Shown here: piece by piece, positions 7,873 to 16,137 of the stretch
How the letters are laid out: each line of letters begins with the position of its first letter
Numbering within the stretch: position 1 is the first letter of the stretch
Source: an uncultured Sphingobacterium sp.
Lineage (GTDB): Bacteria > Bacteroidota > Bacteroidia > Sphingobacteriales > Sphingobacteriaceae
Reading direction: 5' to 3'
Assembly: GCA_947630335.1 (NCBI GenBank)
Contig: CANRHE010000005.1
Location: 1 to 44,890, forward strand
Length of the DNA stretch: 44,890 bases
Program-made: the position numbers and the translations under genes
Notes under the pieces: generated by a model
Databases searched by the model: none
What the model saw: only the letters and a program-made list of their open reading frames with translations
Told to the model about the DNA's origin: nothing

Positions 7873-9828
7873 ATGAAGAGAATTTTTAGAAACTTATTGC
7901 TTCTGGGGTTATCAGCCACATTCGTTTTACCAGCTTTGGCACAAAAGAATAGTGAATACAGTTATTATGAAGCTTTTGGCCCTAACTTCTATACTTTTAA
8001 TGGGAACGAGTATAGATCTGCAAGCGGTAAACCTGGTCCTGCTTATTGGCAAAATGCTGCCAATTACACTATAAAAGCTACACTAGATGATAAAAGCGAT
8101 AAAATTCATGGAAATGTAGAGCTAGTATATACCAACAATAGTCCCGAAGATTTGAATTTTGTATGGTTTCAATTAGATCAGAACCTTTTTAAAAGTGATG
8201 CTAGAGGCCAGGTCACCATTCCTATCACAGAAAGCAGGTATGGTAGTTCGTCATCAACATTTGAAGGCGGGTATAAATTGAGCAATATCCAAGCTGATGG
8301 AATATCCAATGTAAAGAATAGCATATCAGATACACGTATGCGAATTGAGCTACCTACTCCTGTGAAGGCTAAAGGTGGTAAAGTAACAATATCTATGGAT
8401 TTTGAATTTACTATACCAGAATATGGAGCTGATAGAACGGGTATTTTATCTGGGAAAAATGGTAAAATATATGCAGTCGCTCAATGGTATCCCCGAGTTT
8501 GTGTATTTGATGATATATTAGGTTGGAATAACACGCCGTACACAGGTCCAGGTGAATTTTATTTAGAATATGGAGACTTCAATGTAGAGATTACGGCTCC
8601 CGCAGATCATATCGTCGTATTTGGAGGCGAACTACTAAACCCTAGTGAAGTGTGGACTGCGAAACAACTTGAGCGTTATAACCTAGCACATACCTCAAAT
8701 GAAACAATTACCATTCGCTCCGCTAAAGAAGTGAATGATAAAACATCTCGACCAAACAAAAAACAACTCACTTGGAAATTTAAGCTAAATAATGCTCATG
8801 ATGTTGCTTGGGCATCATCACCAGCTTTTATTATTGATGGTGCAAAAATTAATATTGGACCTGGTAAAACAGCATTAGCATTATCTGCCTATCCTGTAGA
8901 AAGTAATGGTGGTAATGCTTGGGAGCGCTCTACGGAGTATACAAAAGCTTCTATCGAGCATTATTCAAAAAAATGGTATGAATACCCCTACCCTGTAGCT
9001 GTGAATGTAGCTTCTAATGTAGGCGGAATGGAGTATCCTGCTATATCATTTTGCGGATATAATGCAAAGGCAGCAAATTTATGGGGCGTAACTGACCACG
9101 AGTTTGGGCACAATTGGTTTCCGATGATTGTAGGAAGTAATGAACGTTTGCATGGATGGATGGACGAAGGTTTTAATACTTTTATTAATAGTATATCGAC
9201 AGAGGCTTTTAATAAAGGAGAATACAACATTAAGTTTGGTAACAAGAACAGTTTGACCAAAGCGCTTTTCAACCCTTCTTTAGAGCCTGTTATCAGTAGC
9301 CCGCAAAACATGAAGGAGAAAAATATTGGGTATTTAGTATATTACAAGCCAGCGTATGCTTTACAGCTTTTACGTGATGAAATTATTGGTAGAGAACGGT
9401 TTGATAAGGCCTTCCGTCAATATATTTCGAATTGGGCTTTTAAACACCCTATACCGACTGATTTTTTCCGAACTATAGAAAATGAAACAGGCGAAAACCT
9501 AAACTGGTTTTGGCGCGGCATGTTTCAAAATAATTGGCAAATGGACCAAGCAATATCGGAAGTAAGATATATAGAGCTAGATCCTAAAAAAGGTGCATTG
9601 ATTACCATAGAAAACCTTGGAAAACTACCCATGCCTATTGAGGTAGAGGTAACAACAGTAACAGGAAAAAAACAAATAATTAAATTACCTGTTGAAATAT
9701 GGGAAAGGAATAAATTCTGGACATTCAAAGTGGAAACATCTGAGCAAATTACTGAAGTAAGACTAGACCCTAGAAATGTATATCCAGATATAGACCCCGA
9801 AAACAATATATGGAAATCAACTAAATAG
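7873..9828 (+). CDS. Secreted M1-family zinc metallopeptidase
   Basis: 651 aa with a signal peptide (about 1-23, ending LPALAQ). The zinc site H409-E-F-G-H413 with E432 18 residues on, and a GGMEYP motif (384-389) equivalent to the GAMEN exopeptidase loop, identify an M1 (aminopeptidase N/LTA4-hydrolase-like) enzyme. A beta-rich domain precedes the catalytic domain (about 60-310). It probably trims N-terminal residues from peptides in the periplasm or outside the cell. It lies between the ArsC-like gene (3-base gap) and a secreted regulatory-domain protein (1-base gap), a tight three-gene unit ending at the 10551-10584 terminator. Confidence 0.93.
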   Translation: MKRIFRNLLLLGLSATFVLPALAQKNSEYSYYEAFGPNFYTFNGNEYRSASGKPGPAYWQNAANYTIKATLDDKSDKIHGNVELVYTNNSPEDLNFVWFQLDQNLFKSDARGQVTIPITESRYGSSSSTFEGGYKLSNIQADGISNVKNSISDTRMRIELPTPVKAKGGKVTISMDFEFTIPEYGADRTGILSGKNGKIYAVAQWYPRVCVFDDILGWNNTPYTGPGEFYLEYGDFNVEITAPADHIVVFGGELLNPSEVWTAKQLERYNLAHTSNETITIRSAKEVNDKTSRPNKKQLTWKFKLNNAHDVAWASSPAFIIDGAKINIGPGKTALALSAYPVESNGGNAWERSTEYTKASIEHYSKKWYEYPYPVAVNVASNVGGMEYPAISFCGYNAKAANLWGVTDHEFGHNWFPMIVGSNERLHGWMDEGFNTFINSISTEAFNKGEYNIKFGNKNSLTKALFNPSLEPVISSPQNMKEKNIGYLVYYKPAYALQLLRDEIIGRERFDKAFRQYISNWAFKHPIPTDFFRTIENETGENLNWFWRGMFQNNWQMDQAISEVRYIELDPKKGALITIENLGKLPMPIEVEVTTVTGKKQIIKLPVEIWERNKFWTFKVETSEQITEVRLDPRNVYPDIDPENNIWKSTK

Positions 9829-9829
9829 C

Positions 9830-10516
9830 ATGAAAAATTGTATTAAAACCCTATCCCTTATTGCCTTAATCATATTTAATTGTAACGCTCTTAGCGCACA
9901 AGAAATCAAAGGCTATGTTTATGAATTTATTAGCTCGAATCCAATTTGGAATGCAACTATTAAAAATATCCGAACTGACGAGATGGTCAATACTGACCGA
10001 AATGGTAGTTTCAAAATAAGCGGTAAAATAAACGACTATTTAATTATCTCAGCTGCAGGCTATGTTACAGATACTATCTTTTACTACGAAGATGCTGTAC
10101 GAAGAGTATATTTAAATAGAGATGATAAAATGCTAATTATTGACGAGGTACTTGTAAAAAGACTTACCGACAATAGACTCTCTAAAGAAATTGCGAGAGC
10201 TCAAAATGAAGGTCGTGCAGTAGAAGCATCACAATACCAAGGAGGATTAAGAGTATCCCCTTCGAGACTATTTGGTAAAAAAGCTAAAGAAGCTCGATCA
10301 AGTCTTAAATTGTTACTTGAAGAACAAAATAACAGAGCTGTAGATAGATTCTTCACTACACAACTCATTGCTTCAGTTACGCCATTAAATCAAGATGAGA
10401 TTTTAATATTTAGAGATAAATATAGACCATCATTAGAGTTTATAAGCACGGCATCTCCAGAACAAGTAAAGAATTACATCTCTGACTCTTATAAGGATTT
10501 TAAGAATCTTAAATAA
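9830..10516 (+). CDS. Secreted protein with carboxypeptidase-regulatory-like domain
   Basis: 228 aa with a signal peptide (about 1-24, ending ALSAQ). Residues 25-100 (EIKGYVYEFISSNPIWNATI ... DRNGSFKIS ... AAGYVTDTI) follow the CarboxypepD_reg beta-sandwich pattern found at the N terminus of SusC receptors and in many Bacteroidota surface proteins. The C-terminal half is charged and mostly helical, with no recognised domain. No TonB receptor follows, so it stands alone. It begins 1 base after the M1 peptidase stop and is very likely co-expressed with it. Confidence 0.8.
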   Translation: MKNCIKTLSLIALIIFNCNALSAQEIKGYVYEFISSNPIWNATIKNIRTDEMVNTDRNGSFKISGKINDYLIISAAGYVTDTIFYYEDAVRRVYLNRDDKMLIIDEVLVKRLTDNRLSKEIARAQNEGRAVEASQYQGGLRVSPSRLFGKKAKEARSSLKLLLEEQNNRAVDRFFTTQLIASVTPLNQDEILIFRDKYRPSLEFISTASPEQVKNYISDSYKDFKNLK

Positions 10517-10550
10517 GAAATATCTCTTATCATGTAATTAATAAAAATAT

Positions 10551-10584
10551 AAAAAGGGTCGATACAAATGTATCGACCCTTTTT
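10551..10584. terminator. Bidirectional terminator between the peptidase operon and mgtE
   Basis: A perfect 15-bp stem (10551-10565 / 10570-10584, core GGGTCGATAC) with a 4-base loop and A/T tails on both sides lies between two convergent units. Confidence 0.9.
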
Positions 10585-10604
10585 ATATTTTTATTTCAAT
10601 CTAT

Positions 10605-11924
10605 CTAAAGCAATTTGCCACTTAATATAGTAGCTGCTATCGAGAAGTAAATGATCAACCCAGAAACATCTACAAGTGTGGCTACAAATGGTGAAGAAGC
10701 TGTCGCTGGATCAAAACCAATTTTACGAAGTATAAATGGAATCAATGCACCAGCTAAGGTACCCCAGAGTACAATTATAATTAAAGATAATGAAACAGTT
10801 AAAGCTATATATAACCAATACTCACCATAGTCATATATACCCATGGTCTCCCAGAGTATTATCCGAATAAACCCGATTAAACCAAGTATTGCACCCAAAG
10901 CAATTCCTGATTTTACCTCCTTCACTAGTACATACCACCAATCCTTTAATTTAAGCTCTCCCAAAGCCATTGCACGTATAATCAAAGATGCTGCTTGTGA
11001 ACCAGAGTTACCGCCGCTAGAGATAATCAAAGGTACAAAAAGAGCCAATACAATAGCTTTTTCTAATTCTCCATCATAGTAGCTCATTGCCGAGGCCGTA
11101 AACATCTCTCCTACAAATAAAATAACAAGCCAACCTGCTCGTTTTTTAATTAATTCCAGTATCGGTGTTCGTGTATAAGAAACATCTAACTCTTCCATAC
11201 CACCGAACTTTTGAATATCCTCGGTATCACGCTCTGTCATCTTCTCCATGATATCATCGGAAGTAACAATTCCTACTAAAATACCTTTTTCCGTTACAAT
11301 AGGAATAGCAGAACGGTCATATTTTTCAAACTCTTTAATAGCATCATCAACAGGCATTGTAGTACGTAGCGCCACAAAATTATGATCCATCAGCTCAGAT
11401 ACTTTTGTACTATCATCCGCTAATAGAATTTGTTCAATCCGTAAATCATCTATTAAGATATTATTGTCATCAACAATAAATATATAATGTAAGTTCTCTA
11501 CACGTGCTCCATATTTCTTAATATGAGATAATACATCAGCTACGGTATAATATTCTTTTATCTGAATATAATTGGGGGTCATCACCCTAGCAATGCTGTC
11601 TTCTGCATAACCAATTAAATTCAAAGCAACACTCCGTTCCTCTGGACGAAGCAAATTGATAAGATGCTTAATCATCGCATCAGGAAAAGTTTCAAATAAC
11701 TCTGTCCTATCGTCGGGGTCTAGATTATTTAATACTTCGGCTAAGTCATGATCCGTCAAGCTAGAAGCAATCTCTTGTTGAATATCTAGATCGAGATAGG
11801 AAAAAACCTCTACTTTACTATCATTAGAAAGTAAGTAGAATGTTATATTTCTATTTTTTCTATCTAACGCCGTTAATTGCTCTGCTATATCTGCTGGATG
11901 TTGATTTTGAAATAAAGTTTTCAT
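10605..11924 (-). CDS. mgtE: Magnesium transporter MgtE
   Basis: 439 aa, typical length. It has an N-terminal MgtE helical domain (about 1-110), a CBS pair (about 115-235, with VMTPN and the second CBS ending VGIVTSDDIMEKM) and a C-terminal membrane domain of about five helices with the signature SSGGNSGSQAASL (302-314). MgtE is an inner-membrane magnesium channel gated by magnesium binding to the cytosolic domains. It ends against the bidirectional terminator. The 95-base gap to the upstream HAD gene shows no obvious riboswitch or terminator, so both may share a transcript. Confidence 0.96.
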   Translation of the reverse strand: MKTLFQNQHPADIAEQLTALDRKNRNITFYLLSNDSKVEVFSYLDLDIQQEIASSLTDHDLAEVLNNLDPDDRTELFETFPDAMIKHLINLLRPEERSVALNLIGYAEDSIARVMTPNYIQIKEYYTVADVLSHIKKYGARVENLHYIFIVDDNNILIDDLRIEQILLADDSTKVSELMDHNFVALRTTMPVDDAIKEFEKYDRSAIPIVTEKGILVGIVTSDDIMEKMTERDTEDIQKFGGMEELDVSYTRTPILELIKKRAGWLVILFVGEMFTASAMSYYDGELEKAIVLALFVPLIISSGGNSGSQAASLIIRAMALGELKLKDWWYVLVKEVKSGIALGAILGLIGFIRIILWETMGIYDYGEYWLYIALTVSLSLIIIVLWGTLAGALIPFILRKIGFDPATASSPFVATLVDVSGLIIYFSIAATILSGKLL

Positions 11925-12019
11925 TATCTTTGACTTAAAACACTGTGATGACTATCTTAAAATAACCTAAAAAGATTTAAAAAGTTTTATTGATTTTATA
12001 TTACTGGGAATGTCGTAGT

Positions 12020-12808
12020 TTAAATCACGCCATAGTGTTTCAAGGCATTCCATATTCCATCGGAATCAACGTCATCGGTTATGTAATCTGCAATTAATTT
12101 AACCTCTTCATTTGCATTTCCCATAGCTACACCTACATTGACGTGTTGAAGCATAGTAATGTCATTACCTCCATCACCAAAGGCCATTGTACGATTAATA
12201 TCAATTCCAAAATGGTCACAAAAGATATCAATTCCTACTTTCTTACTTTGTCCTATAGGATTAACATCGGCAAATAAGCTCGTCCATCGGGTTGCTAAAG
12301 AATTAGGCATCACTGACTGCATGAAACAACGCTCTTCATCGGGGGGCAAAAATATGTTTGCCTGTAAAATTGATGTGGTATCTACCTTATCAAAATCAAT
12401 AAGTTTAGGCACTGGTAAGTTCAATTGTGCATACATACCTGCGATTTCCTCCGTTACATGATGTATTGTAATCTCCTGTTCGGACATCAAAGAAAAACTT
12501 AACGATTGTTCTTTCGCGTAATCCAATACAGCCTCAATATCATTAGAATGAATCGCTTTTTTAAATAGTATTTCTCCCTCTTTAGCAACACAGTAGCCGC
12601 CATTGAAAGTAATATAGCCGTCAAAATTCAGATACTTTACATGGTCAATACTATTAATGGAGCGTCCGGTAGAAAGAATAGTTTTAACACCTTTAGCTTG
12701 AAGTTGTGCAATTGCCTCCTCTGTAGAAGCAGACACTTCGTGTGTTTTAAAGCTCATCAATGTGCCATCAATATCAAAAAATACTGCCTCGATAGTTTTA
12801 TTTTGCAT
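12020..12808 (-). CDS. Cof-type HAD-superfamily phosphatase
   Basis: 262 aa. HAD motifs are all present: I FFDIDGT (catalytic D12 and D14), II STGR (46-49), III K (around 189-190) and IV GDGGND (211-216). The large type IIB cap between motifs II and III places it with the Cof/YidA proteins, cytosolic phosphatases acting on sugar phosphates, flavin or pyridoxal phosphate. The particular substrate cannot be predicted. It is divergent from the methyltransferase gene and lies upstream of mgtE on the same strand. Confidence 0.92.
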   Translation of the reverse strand: MQNKTIEAVFFDIDGTLMSFKTHEVSASTEEAIAQLQAKGVKTILSTGRSINSIDHVKYLNFDGYITFNGGYCVAKEGEILFKKAIHSNDIEAVLDYAKEQSLSFSLMSEQEITIHHVTEEIAGMYAQLNLPVPKLIDFDKVDTTSILQANIFLPPDEERCFMQSVMPNSLATRWTSLFADVNPIGQSKKVGIDIFCDHFGIDINRTMAFGDGGNDITMLQHVNVGVAMGNANEEVKLIADYITDDVDSDGIWNALKHYGVI

Positions 12809-12874
12809 AATTATTGTCCTCGAATTATGATTGATAATTTAAAAGTAAGATACCTTGGTTGGTATTAGGATTTG

Positions 12875-12882
12875 TATATTTG
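12875..12882 (+). promoter_or_regulatory. Minus-7 promoter element of the methyltransferase gene
   Basis: TATATTTG matches TAnnTTTG exactly. It overlaps the first codons of an alternative TTG-started frame (12872), which argues that translation begins at the ATG at 12905. Confidence 0.5.
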
Positions 12883-12904
12883 CCAAAAAGAAAAATATTT
12901 TATA

Positions 12905-14089
12905 ATGGCGCTATCCCTTTTTATCGAAAAACTAAAGTTGAGTTTAAACAATAATACATTTGTCAAACTCTCTTTAGGAAATTACAAAGGTAAGGAACCT
13001 AATCTTAAAAACATATATGCTAAACTTGTTATTATAAAACGAGAACATAAAATATCTTTCACTTATAGATATAAAACAAATGATATAACTAAAAATATGC
13101 AATTAATTGATGCTATAAACTTTATAGAATCACAAATTGCTATTGATTGTTTTAATATCGGCACCCTATTTACGACCACCGAAAATACCATTATCCAAAG
13201 TAACAAAAAAGGAATTTGGTCTATAAAGAGAGAGAATCCAACCGCAACAAAAGTATCATCCTTAACGCATGACCATCAAAAATTAAGAAAGGTTGGTGAT
13301 ACCAGCAAGAAATATCTACAAGAATTAAGACTTACTGATGAAAATGGTAAGGTGTTCAAAAATGCCCAGGATAAATGGAAACAGATTAATCATTACATCG
13401 AGTTATTAAGTACAGAACTTAAGAATCTTCCTCAAAGAGATGAATTAAAAGTAGTGGATATGGGAGCAGGTAAAGGATATTTAACCTTTGCGCTACATGA
13501 CTATCTGACGGAAGAATTAGGTTATAATACGAGGACTACAGGTATAGAATATCGTGAAGATCTGGTGACTTTATGTAATCAAATAGCAAGTAATGCGAAT
13601 TTTCAAAAATTTGAATTCAAACAAGGCACAATTGAGGACTACAGTCCTCAAGAAGATATAGATGTACTCATTGCGCTACATGCCTGTGACACCGCTACTG
13701 ACGATGCTATTTTCAAAGGTTTACAACATCATGCGGAACTGATAATTGTTGCTCCTTGCTGCCACAAACAAGTAAGAAAACAACTTGAAGCTCATAAGCC
13801 TAAAAACGACTTGGATTTTGTGACCAAATATGGTATTTTTTTAGAACGCCATGCAGAGATGCTAACAGATAGTATTCGCGCACTAGTATTAGAGTATTAT
13901 GGTTACCAAACTAAAGTAATTCAATTCATTTCAGATGCACATACACCTAAAAATGTGATGATTATTGGTGTAAAGAAAGAAAGAAATTTAAAAAAACAAG
14001 ATGAAATATCCTCAAAATTAAAAGAAATATATTCTTACTTTGGGATAGATTATCATTATTTAGTAAAGATTTGCGGGATCAACTCATAG
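12905..14089 (+). CDS. SAM-dependent methyltransferase (Methyltransf_32-like)
   Basis: 394 aa from the ATG at 12905. An in-frame TTG at 12872 would add 11 residues but lies before the promoter element, so it is not favoured. The N-terminal third has no recognised domain. The Rossmann core starts at VVDMGAGKGYLTF (about 183-195, SAM-binding loop), followed by HACDTATDDAI (about 259-269) and APCCHKQ (about 284-290), a pattern seen in the GSTCD/Methyltransf_32 group. The substrate is unknown; RNA is a reasonable guess but not shown. It is monocistronic and ends convergently with the 93-aa gene, with no clear hairpin between. Confidence 0.82.
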   Translation: MALSLFIEKLKLSLNNNTFVKLSLGNYKGKEPNLKNIYAKLVIIKREHKISFTYRYKTNDITKNMQLIDAINFIESQIAIDCFNIGTLFTTTENTIIQSNKKGIWSIKRENPTATKVSSLTHDHQKLRKVGDTSKKYLQELRLTDENGKVFKNAQDKWKQINHYIELLSTELKNLPQRDELKVVDMGAGKGYLTFALHDYLTEELGYNTRTTGIEYREDLVTLCNQIASNANFQKFEFKQGTIEDYSPQEDIDVLIALHACDTATDDAIFKGLQHHAELIIVAPCCHKQVRKQLEAHKPKNDLDFVTKYGIFLERHAEMLTDSIRALVLEYYGYQTKVIQFISDAHTPKNVMIIGVKKERNLKKQDEISSKLKEIYSYFGIDYHYLVKICGINS

Positions 14090-14133
14090 TTCCCACATTA
14101 TTTAAATTTGTATACGCTTATATTCGACAACTA

Positions 14134-14415
14134 TTAAAATTTAGTTAGTAGTTTATAAACGTTATACTTTTTAGTACTTCCTTCTTTTGTAATTTCTTTA
14201 TCAAAAAGTTCAATATCAAAATAACTTGAATAATCTTTAAAATACTCTCCTAATAAATCATTGTAATCAGCATCAGCAAGGAACATAAAAATATAACCAT
14301 CGAGTTCTTTCAATGCCTGAATTTTATTTTTCGGTTCTAATACGTCATTATAAACACAAAGTTTACCTAAACTAATATAGTTAGCCTGATCGATGTAATC
14401 TTTATAGTTTTTCAT
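14134..14415 (-). CDS. 93-aa hypothetical protein
   Basis: No family recognised. It is acidic and aromatic-rich (many Tyr, Asp and Leu), with no signal peptide or membrane segment and therefore probably cytosolic. It is credible as a gene because it has the best promoter match in the window: minus-33 TTTG and minus-7 TAATTTTG on the minus strand, 18 bases apart, 20 bases before the ATG. It is separated from susD by that gene's terminator. Confidence 0.6.
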   Translation of the reverse strand: MKNYKDYIDQANYISLGKLCVYNDVLEPKNKIQALKELDGYIFMFLADADYNDLLGEYFKDYSSYFDIELFDKEITKEGSTKKYNVYKLLTKF

Positions 14416-14435
14416 AGATTTGTCTATTAAGGTGA

Positions 14436-14465
14436 CAAAATTATTAGAACTCGTGGTATATCAAA
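14436..14465 (-). promoter_or_regulatory. Full sigma-A promoter of the 93-aa gene
   Basis: On the minus strand TTTG (14465-14462), 18 bases, then TAATTTTG (14443-14436): both consensus boxes at about the expected Bacteroidota spacing. Confidence 0.55.
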
Positions 14466-14537
14466 TGGTTTAATGAAAGGATAGTTTTATTTGTCGCTAT
14501 ATATCTACAAAAATCAAATATTTTGACTGATATTAAT

Positions 14538-14570
14538 AAGAAGGGCTTTGATTATTACAAAGCCCTTCTT
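14538..14570 (-). terminator. Terminator of the susC-susD operon
   Basis: A perfect 13-bp stem (14538-14550 / 14558-14570, core AAGAAGGGCTTTG) with a 7-base loop starts 10 bases after the susD stop. Confidence 0.85.
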
Positions 14571-14579
14571 GTTAATAAG

Positions 14580-16133
14580 TTATCTATTCCACCATATCCG
14601 TGTTGAAATCACATCATCTCCTTGCTGGGTTAATGCATCTTGGTAATTATTTTTGTTTGTACTTTGTTCTTTTAAGGGATATACCAAACGATTGGGTATC
14701 GTAGTTTCTACTTCAGGTTCGAACCTGTAAGTTACATTACTTCCATTAAATACTCCTGTCCAAGTCACATCCCCTTTTTTAATTAAAAATAAAGGGTATC
14801 CTGTTCTTCTGATTTCGCTCCAAGCTTCTATTCCTTGATTATAAAGCGCAATATATTTTTGTGAAAGTACTGTTTCTTGATTAGCTGATTCCAAAGTTTG
14901 GATGTAAGACGCTATATCAGCCGTGCTAACTCCCCATTTTTCTAAGGATGCCCGTACACCCTTTTCATAAGCTACTTGATCCCAATTATTATATTCTGCT
15001 AATATAAACTGAACCTCAGCATATTCTTGCAAAACCTCACCATAATTAGCTGCATTAATAATTTCTCCAGGTAATGATATTTTATCTACTGGAAAGATAT
15101 TTCCGGCTGCTAAAGGTAATCCATAGGGTTGACCAAAATAATCGGTAGTTCCTGATACTGGCCTCGCAAACTTTTGCAGTCGAGGATCTGGTGTCGAAAA
15201 AGGGCCTCTCTTACCTTGGAGTGTCTCCACTATAACGTTAGAAACAGCAAAGTCAGTTCGGTTGGCGATTACCGTAGCCCTGTATAATGGTGCCTCATTA
15301 GGAGAACTTGATGAATATTTAAACACAGCATTATCCGCATTGGAGGTGAATACTCCCTTATCTATTGCATCTTCAAAATGAGTTTTAGCCAATTGCTGCT
15401 CTTTATCTTTGATTCGGTTAGCTAGACGTAACCGTAGGGAGTTTGCGAACTTAGCCCATTTAGTATTACTACCCCCATAAATTATATCAGACTTACCAAA
15501 TGTAATTGAAGAATTATATTTTAGTAATGTATCACTAGCTTCCTTTAATTCATTCAGAATATCTTTATAAATCTTCTCTTGACTTGCATATTTTGGAGTT
15601 AAGTTATCAGGATTTTGCTGTAATGCTTCAAACGATTCATCCTTATTGCCGTACGATTGATATGGAATATCTCCAAAAACGTCCGTAAGAGAATGAAAGG
15701 CATAGGCTTTCAGAATACGAACTATAGCAATCTGATTAGCATTAGTACCCGCTGTACCTGCTGCTGCCAATGCCTTCGTTTTGTCTTCCGAATTCAACTT
15801 TATAATCTCATCAAGATTATTCAAAGCTCTATACATAGCGGTCCAATAGCTATCTGAATAACTGGTAGGTATTTGATATCTTGATGGATCTGTATAAATG
15901 TTTTGACTAAAATACTGTGAAAACAACTGTGCACCTCGATAATTAATGTTCTCACTACGCAATGCATCTACCAATTGTTTCTGGGCAGATACCAAAAGAC
16001 TTGGTGTAGAGACAGAGGAAGGGCGATTACGGTCTGTATTAATCTCGGTGAATATTTCCTTAGAGCAGCTACTTGCTCCAAACAATATAGCTAAGACCAC
16101 AAAATTTAATATATGTATTTTAAATATTTTCAT
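14580..16133 (-). CDS. SusD/RagB-type outer-membrane lipoprotein (SusD_2 group)
   Basis: 517 aa with a lipoprotein signal (lipobox ASSC, lipidated C23) and the early motif EINTDRNRPSSVSTPSLLVSAQ typical of the SusD-like_2 branch of nutrient-binding lipoproteins. The TPR-like helical core and a C-terminal region with RRTGYPLF and RLVYPLKEQ follow the family. SusD proteins cap the SusC pore on the cell surface and capture ligand. It begins 4 bases after the susC stop. No glycoside hydrolase, peptidase, regulator or anti-sigma factor is adjacent, so the ligand, sugar or peptide, is open. Confidence 0.93.
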   Translation of the reverse strand: MKIFKIHILNFVVLAILFGASSCSKEIFTEINTDRNRPSSVSTPSLLVSAQKQLVDALRSENINYRGAQLFSQYFSQNIYTDPSRYQIPTSYSDSYWTAMYRALNNLDEIIKLNSEDKTKALAAAGTAGTNANQIAIVRILKAYAFHSLTDVFGDIPYQSYGNKDESFEALQQNPDNLTPKYASQEKIYKDILNELKEASDTLLKYNSSITFGKSDIIYGGSNTKWAKFANSLRLRLANRIKDKEQQLAKTHFEDAIDKGVFTSNADNAVFKYSSSSPNEAPLYRATVIANRTDFAVSNVIVETLQGKRGPFSTPDPRLQKFARPVSGTTDYFGQPYGLPLAAGNIFPVDKISLPGEIINAANYGEVLQEYAEVQFILAEYNNWDQVAYEKGVRASLEKWGVSTADIASYIQTLESANQETVLSQKYIALYNQGIEAWSEIRRTGYPLFLIKKGDVTWTGVFNGSNVTYRFEPEVETTIPNRLVYPLKEQSTNKNNYQDALTQQGDDVISTRIWWNR

Positions 16134-16137
16134 TATT

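Noticed and set aside
12872..12904. TTG-started N-terminal extension of the methyltransferase
   Set aside because: A perfect minus-7 box overlaps these codons, so they are probably not transcribed; the ATG at 12905 is used instead.
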